58,832 bases of DNA from Amycolatopsis saalfeldensis. GTDB taxonomy: Bacteria > Actinomycetota > Actinomycetes > Mycobacteriales > Pseudonocardiaceae. The notes beneath the pieces are model-generated. The model was given only the letters and a program-made list of their open reading frames with translations, had not been told where the DNA came from and did no database searches. How positions within the stretch are numbered: the stretch's first letter is position 1; every line of letters begins with the position of its first letter. Below are positions 55,195 through 58,832 of the stretch, piece after piece. A program made the translations under genes and the position numbers. The DNA is taken from NCBI RefSeq assembly GCF_900110575.1, contig NZ_FOEF01000034.1, positions 1 through 58,832 on the forward strand, in the 5' to 3' direction.

Positions 55195-56268
55195 CTAGAC
55201 AGCTACCCGCCCGGTGACCCAGGTGTGGGCCGAGCGCAGGAAGCAGTCGTTGTCGGTGGGGTGGCCGATGCTCACGCGCACTCCGCGCTCGGCGATATCG
55301 AGCACGAGAACACCGTCGGCGAAGCAGTGCTCGGCAAACCGACCGGAATCCTCGGCGAGAGGAAGCCAGACGAAGTTGCCGTGAGAATCCCCTGGGGCGT
55401 AACCGATCCTGCGCAACTCGGTCAGCACACGCGCACGTTCGCCGATGATGCGTTCCACGTTCTCCCGCATCGCCGAGCGGGCCTTGAGCGCCGCGACCGC
55501 TGCGATCTCGGCCTGGATCCCGACCTCGCGCGGCACCCCGGCATCGCGGACCTGCCGAGCCAACCCAGCCGGCGCGATGCCATACCCCACGCGCAGACCG
55601 GCCAGCCCATAAGCCTTGGAGAACGTGCGCACCACGACCACGTTGTGGTGCCCCGCTGACCAGCGGGCCCGCGCAAGCTCAGCTCCGTCAGTGACCCGAG
55701 GGTCATCGCAGAAATCGCGATACGCCTCGTCCAGCACGACAACGACGCCCTCGCCGACCCGGTCCAGGAATCCGCGAAGCTCATCGCCGTGCACGACAGC
55801 ACCGGTCGGGTTGTGCGGATTGACCAGGATGATCATCCGTGTGTGTGCTGTGACCGCCGCGAGCATCGCCTCGAGATCCACCGAGCCGTCCGCCTGCGTC
55901 GGGACCCGCTGCGCAACGGCACCGGCCTGACGCGCGAAGATCGAGAACGCCTCGAACGCCGGCGTCGCCCACATCACCGCGTCGCCCGGCCGCGCACAGA
56001 CGACCCGGATCAGCCGCTGCAGGACCGAGGACGAGCCGGCACCGAGCATGATCTGCTCGCTCGATGTCCGCAGCTGCTCGGCCAGCGCGTTGTGCAGCGG
56101 TGCGTAGGCCGGATCGGGATAGCGGTTGATCCTCGCGTTGTTCAGGACCGCCGCGCGAACCGGAGCCGGAGGATCACCGGGCAGCTCGTTGGCCGCCAGC
56201 CTGGTGATGCCGCCAATCCGGCGCTCGCGCGCGTACCGCGGTTCAGGAGCCGTCGTCATCTCGATCAC
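55195..56268 (-). CDS. Histidinol-phosphate aminotransferase-like PLP enzyme
   Basis: The 357-residue protein has LAANELPGDPP, GAGSSSVLQRLIR, LVNPHNPTG with Asn153, VVVLDEAYRDF (Asp180, Tyr183) and VVRTFSKAYGLAGLRVGYG with Lys218, and a late RVSIG Arg. This is the HisC-type subfamily of fold I transaminases, acting on histidinol phosphate or aromatic amino acids. In this cluster it sits after a cupin (GTGA overlap) and before the 40-residue peptide, so a role in a specialised pathway is more likely than histidine synthesis. Confidence 0.88.
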   Translation of the reverse strand: MIEMTTAPEPRYARERRIGGITRLAANELPGDPPAPVRAAVLNNARINRYPDPAYAPLHNALAEQLRTSSEQIMLGAGSSSVLQRLIRVVCARPGDAVMWATPAFEAFSIFARQAGAVAQRVPTQADGSVDLEAMLAAVTAHTRMIILVNPHNPTGAVVHGDELRGFLDRVGEGVVVVLDEAYRDFCDDPRVTDGAELARARWSAGHHNVVVVRTFSKAYGLAGLRVGYGIAPAGLARQVRDAGVPREVGIQAEIAAVAALKARSAMRENVERIIGERARVLTELRRIGYAPGDSHGNFVWLPLAEDSGRFAEHCFADGVLVLDIAERGVRVSIGHPTDNDCFLRSAHTWVTGRVAV

Positions 56269-56771
56269 CAGAGCGCGGTGCTCGCCGTAGGTGCGTCGAG
56301 CTGATCGGTGAGCATCCCGAGCGCGAAGTCGCGCTGCAGCTGATCGACCCGGGCCGCGGCGATCGCGTCCAATTCGGGCAGGCGAACCACGTCGTCGTTG
56401 AACGCGCGATCGGTGCGGACCTCGAAGACCGTGGCCTCCGCGTCCGGGGCAAGGTTGACGCCGATGTGCGGCACTCCCGGCCCGATGTACATGATGGACC
56501 CGGGGGCATGCAGGAAGGTCTCTTCCAGTTGGTCCCCGGCGAGACTGGCGACCATGCCGCTGACGACGAGCACGGTGATCTCGGCGTACTCGTGGATGTG
56601 CGGCACGGCGTGATGGCCGCAGGCCATGCGCACGACGCCGGAGGACAGCGTCTTGATCGGGGCTACTCCGGAGTGCACTGCGGGGGCCAGTTGCTGGCGC
56701 TGTGGTCCCATTGTGAAATCTGGAATCGGGTTGGTGGTCTTCTGCAGCGTCCGCTGAATTTGTTGAGTCAT
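56265..56771 (-). CDS. Cupin domain protein
   Basis: The 168-residue protein contains both cupin motifs: GHHAVPHIHEYAEITVLVVSG (His, His, Glu metal ligands) and GSIMYIGPGVPHIGVN (His ligand), with normal spacing. It binds a metal ion and may be an isomerase, dioxygenase or binding protein. ATG 56771 is chosen, with AAGGGA nine bases upstream; ATG 56780 lies directly on the site. It overlaps the aminotransferase start, so the two act together. Confidence 0.85.
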   Translation of the reverse strand: MTQQIQRTLQKTTNPIPDFTMGPQRQQLAPAVHSGVAPIKTLSSGVVRMACGHHAVPHIHEYAEITVLVVSGMVASLAGDQLEETFLHAPGSIMYIGPGVPHIGVNLAPDAEATVFEVRTDRAFNDDVVRLPELDAIAAARVDQLQRDFALGMLTDQLDAPTASTALW

Positions 56772-56818
56772 GCTGGTCATTCCCTTGGTGGTGAGGGCCG
56801 CAATGGGTGCAGATAGGC

Positions 56819-57103
56819 TCAGAAGTTGATGCGGGTGCCGTCGGGGGAGACGACGCCCTCTCGCGTCCCGGGGACCGCGAAGTTGATCCGAGTGCCGTCC
56901 GGGGACACCGCCAGCTCCCGATCGACGGGCACTGCAGTGATCTGTGTACCGGCGGGTTCCTGGTGGGCCGCTACCGTGACGGCGGTGCCGCCCTGGGTGG
57001 GCAGGGGCTCCGCTGCAGCGGCCGCGGTGGTGGCGAACGCGGATCCGGTGGCCAGGGCGCCAAGAAGCAGGACGCCGGCGACGGTTGCCTTCGTGGTGAT
57101 CAT
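56819..57103 (-). CDS. Exported peptide with two identical SPDGTRINF repeats
   Basis: The 94-residue protein has a signal peptide (residues 1-24, cut near SAFA-TT), a short variable middle and, at the end, SPDGTRINF twice: at residues 67-75 and again as the last nine residues. The DNA of the two copies differs at several silent positions, so the peptide sequence is conserved by selection and not by recent duplication. It starts at ATG 57103 with AAAGGA nine bases upstream and overlaps the membrane protein gene (ATGA). A secreted signal, a precursor with two core copies, or a wall-bound protein are possible. Confidence 0.8.
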   Translation of the reverse strand: MITTKATVAGVLLLGALATGSAFATTAAAAAEPLPTQGGTAVTVAAHQEPAGTQITAVPVDRELAVSPDGTRINFAVPGTREGVVSPDGTRINF

Positions 57104-57414
57104 GAGATCGGTCCTTTCGCGGGGGTGTGTCGTGCGGAGGGGTTCGGGGAAGGCGCGGTCGCGGCCGGATCGGCGCCGCGCGCGCATTCGCGCAGCAGGC
57201 CGACCACGGACGCCGCGGACCAGACGCCTTCAAGCAAGAGGAAGCCGATCTGGTGCTCGGCGAGCGCGTCGAGCGCGAGCACGGCGGATCCGGCGGAGTT
57301 CATTGCGAGGTAGAACCGCGACTTCTGGTGCAGGGTCCCGATCTGCGCGAGCAGGAACGAGGCCAGCAGCAGGACCGAGCCACCGATCTGGACGATCTGG
57401 CTGACGATGCTCAT
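57100..57414 (-). CDS. CBU_0592 family membrane protein
   Basis: The 104-residue protein has three hydrophobic helices: IVQIGGSVLLLASFLLAQIG, YLAMNSAGSAVLALDA and IGFLLLEGVWSAASVVGLL, the pattern of the CBU_0592-like family (LLLxSFxLxQ, YLxxNxxGS, ExxWSxxS). The family is small and without a known reaction. It lies between an unknown gene (ATGA overlap) and the exported peptide gene (ATGA overlap), so it may take part in handling the peptide. Confidence 0.8.
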   Translation of the reverse strand: MSIVSQIVQIGGSVLLLASFLLAQIGTLHQKSRFYLAMNSAGSAVLALDALAEHQIGFLLLEGVWSAASVVGLLRECARGADPAATAPSPNPSARHTPAKGPIS

Positions 57415-58289
57415 CCGCGGTCACCGCCCGCGCGCCGTTCGGGGAAGTCGTCTGTCGGCACGTGCAGCCGGGCGACGGTCGAGCCGGGATGGCAGCGGTT
57501 GTAGGCCGCGATCAGGTCTCGGTAGCGCGACGTCAGCGGGTCGGTGTCGTCGGTGGCGCGGTCCAACCGGACGCAGACGGCCCGGTAGATCTGGTTGACG
57601 ACGTCGGGGCGGCCGTCCCGGTAGCGGCGCGCGGATTTGCTGCAGTGGCTGAGCATTCGGCTCTCGTGCACGTCCCCGTCGTCGGTGCGTGGCCGGCGGA
57701 CGAACCGGGTTCCTTCGCCCTGGAAGCCGAGCTCGGTGTCCAGGAGCGCGGGCACGAAGTGGGTGTCCACGACCTCCGTCGCGGAGAGCCGGGCACTGGA
57801 GCGGGCACGGTAGAAGCCGAACGCGGCAGCGAGTGTGCCAAGCTCGTCGTCGCGGAAGCTGGTCATCTCACGGGTTCCGCCCACCTCGGCGGCGCGCTGG
57901 TCAAGGCGGCGCCGGTCCGGAATCAGGGCAGGATCGTCGTGGTAGACGGAGCGGATGACGTCCCAGATGTTGCGCGCCCAGAACGCGAACTGCGCGTGAA
58001 CCAGCACCGGGTCGTCGATGTGGGCGTGCCCGTGTGGCAGCCGGAGGTGCCTGACGATCGTGTCCAGCACGCGCATGCCCGACCACTCGAACGGGATCCC
58101 CTGCTGCTCCAGCAGCCGGACGTAGGCCTGGACGAAGTGCACCTGCGCGGCCTGGTTTCCCTGTGCGTGCCGGAATGAGCCGTACGCGAGGACCTGCAGG
58201 TGTTGCCGCATCGACGTCGTGCGGGCGCGCCGACTGGCACGCGCTCGACGGGCGAGCGGTGCGGTGATTTCGGCGCGGTCGGCGGTCAT
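57411..58289 (-). CDS. Hypothetical protein
   Basis: The 292-residue protein is unrecognised. It starts at ATG 58289 (or at ATG 58211, which would remove a basic N-terminus). It is helical and rich in Arg, His and Phe/Trp (HVPALLDTELGFQ-like segments, VHAQFAFWARNIWDVIRSVYH) with a late NRCHPGSTVARLHVP part. No membrane segment or signal peptide is seen. It overlaps the CBU_0592 gene by ATGA. Confidence 0.75.
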   Translation of the reverse strand: MTADRAEITAPLARRARASRRARTTSMRQHLQVLAYGSFRHAQGNQAAQVHFVQAYVRLLEQQGIPFEWSGMRVLDTIVRHLRLPHGHAHIDDPVLVHAQFAFWARNIWDVIRSVYHDDPALIPDRRRLDQRAAEVGGTREMTSFRDDELGTLAAAFGFYRARSSARLSATEVVDTHFVPALLDTELGFQGEGTRFVRRPRTDDGDVHESRMLSHCSKSARRYRDGRPDVVNQIYRAVCVRLDRATDDTDPLTSRYRDLIAAYNRCHPGSTVARLHVPTDDFPERRAGGDRG

Positions 58290-58408
58290 GGTGCGGCTCA
58301 GCAGCTGATCTGCGTGCCGGTCGCGCCGGTCCGCGCACTGGTTGTCGAGGTGGTCACAGCAGAGGTTCACTTCCTGTATTCGTTGAAGCACAAAGGAAAT
58401 TGGGTGCG

Positions 58409-58753
58409 TCAGACGTCGGGTCGCAGATAGGTGCGAGACACCCAGCCGGTTCCGCGCAGGCCCGAGGGGCCGTAGACGCTGCCGTAGCTGAAGCCGTTGC
58501 GCGGCGGGCCGTCCCAGCACAGGGTGTTGCTGCGGTAGGCGTAGCCGACGACTCCGGCGCCGGTGTTCGGCGAGGTGCGGATGCGTACGTCGTCGTCGCC
58601 GTCGCCGATGACGGTCTCGTAGTTGAAGCCACGGCAGGCGACGCTCGCGACGGTGGCCGGCGTGTCGCTGGCCTCAGCCGGCCCGGCGGCAGCCAGGGAC
58701 AGGGTGCCGACACTGAGAGCCAAGCCGGTGCCGATCGACCATGCGAGATGCAC
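58409..58753 (-). CDS. Secreted SH3-like domain protein
   Basis: The 114-residue protein has a signal peptide (residues 1-28, ending AEA) and a small SH3-like domain with VRIRTSPNTGAGVVGYAYRS, SYGSVYGPSGLRGTGWV and the YLRPDV end. Bacterial SH3 domains bind peptidoglycan or wall polymers. The start GTG 58753 follows AAGGAG by six or seven bases. It could be the first gene of the minus-strand cluster that continues to 53873. Confidence 0.8.
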   Translation of the reverse strand: MHLAWSIGTGLALSVGTLSLAAAGPAEASDTPATVASVACRGFNYETVIGDGDDDVRIRTSPNTGAGVVGYAYRSNTLCWDGPPRNGFSYGSVYGPSGLRGTGWVSRTYLRPDV

Positions 58754-58832
58754 GGTGCGCTCCTTTCCTGGTGGTGTCCGGTGATTCGGGGGCGAAATTG
58801 GCGGGGTCGGGCCGCGGGGAAGTCCCGGCCCG

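Noticed and set aside
1..58832. CRISPR arrays, tRNA genes, rRNA genes, transposases and integrase
   Set aside because: No regular spaced repeats, no recognisable cloverleaf or rRNA segment, and no DDE or tyrosine/serine recombinase motifs were found by reading.

Overview
The window is very GC-rich DNA with actinobacterial codon use (G or C at nearly every third position, frequent GTG starts, ATGA/GTGA overlaps). It carries several actinobacterial marker families: WhiB, mIHF, a SCO6880-type secretion protein, a MobF relaxase of the TrwC/TraA kind and a CBU_0592-type membrane protein. I infer a large conjugative plasmid or integrative conjugative element of an actinomycete, perhaps a Pseudonocardiaceae-like host. 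I see no rRNA, tRNA, CRISPR array, integrase or transposase.

Left part (1-11,100): small genes, most followed by its own long hairpin and some preceded by a repeated leader, including an SSB (2739) and an HNH-like protein (4119). Then comes an array of about ten consecutive stem-loops (5589-5906) that runs into the start of a 1,542-residue MobF relaxase-helicase (5897-10525). This is the best oriT candidate.

Accessory part (11,100-39,100): an EEP-type phosphoesterase, a CDP-glycerol-transferase-like protein, a DUF4365 nuclease-like protein, two paralogous beta-propellers, a 2H phosphoesterase with a truncated second copy, and a helicase with nine helicase-associated repeats. A divergent locus follows (22,746-33,406). 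Its minus arm holds a frameshifted small gene, a DRE-TIM aldolase, an aminotransferase, a Kef-type antiporter, an EEP protein, a 2H protein and a second EEP protein. Its plus arm holds an HTH-STAND-HEAT protein fused to a hexulose-phosphate-synthase-like barrel, coupled to a GNAT acetyltransferase. This locus is the strongest candidate for an undescribed system. Next are a coupled mini-operon with mIHF, an HTH regulator plus PP2C-like phosphatase behind a complex operator, and an ECF sigma factor with its own zinc finger.

Conjugation part (40,197-53,781, minus strand): an almost unbroken, translationally coupled operon. In transcription order it encodes a secreted alpha/beta hydrolase, a lipoprotein, a transglycosylase-NlpC/P60 wall hydrolase, a ParA-like ATPase, a small membrane protein, a membrane-anchored protein, a VirB6/TrbL-like channel protein, a SCO6880 protein, WhiB, a VirB4 ATPase, a VirD4 coupling protein, a DUF4913 protein and a small Cys protein.

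Right part (53,873-58,753, minus strand): a small cluster with a secreted SH3-like protein, an unknown protein, a CBU_0592 membrane protein, an exported peptide ending in two identical repeats, a cupin, a HisC-like aminotransferase, a 40-residue peptide followed by a strong hairpin, and a MetE-like protein. It may make or modify a peptide or small molecule.

A recurring CAGTAACG motif near 10,996, 22,299-22,384 and 40,014-40,093 suggests that a single regulator links the relaxase-side genes, the helicase and the sigma factor.
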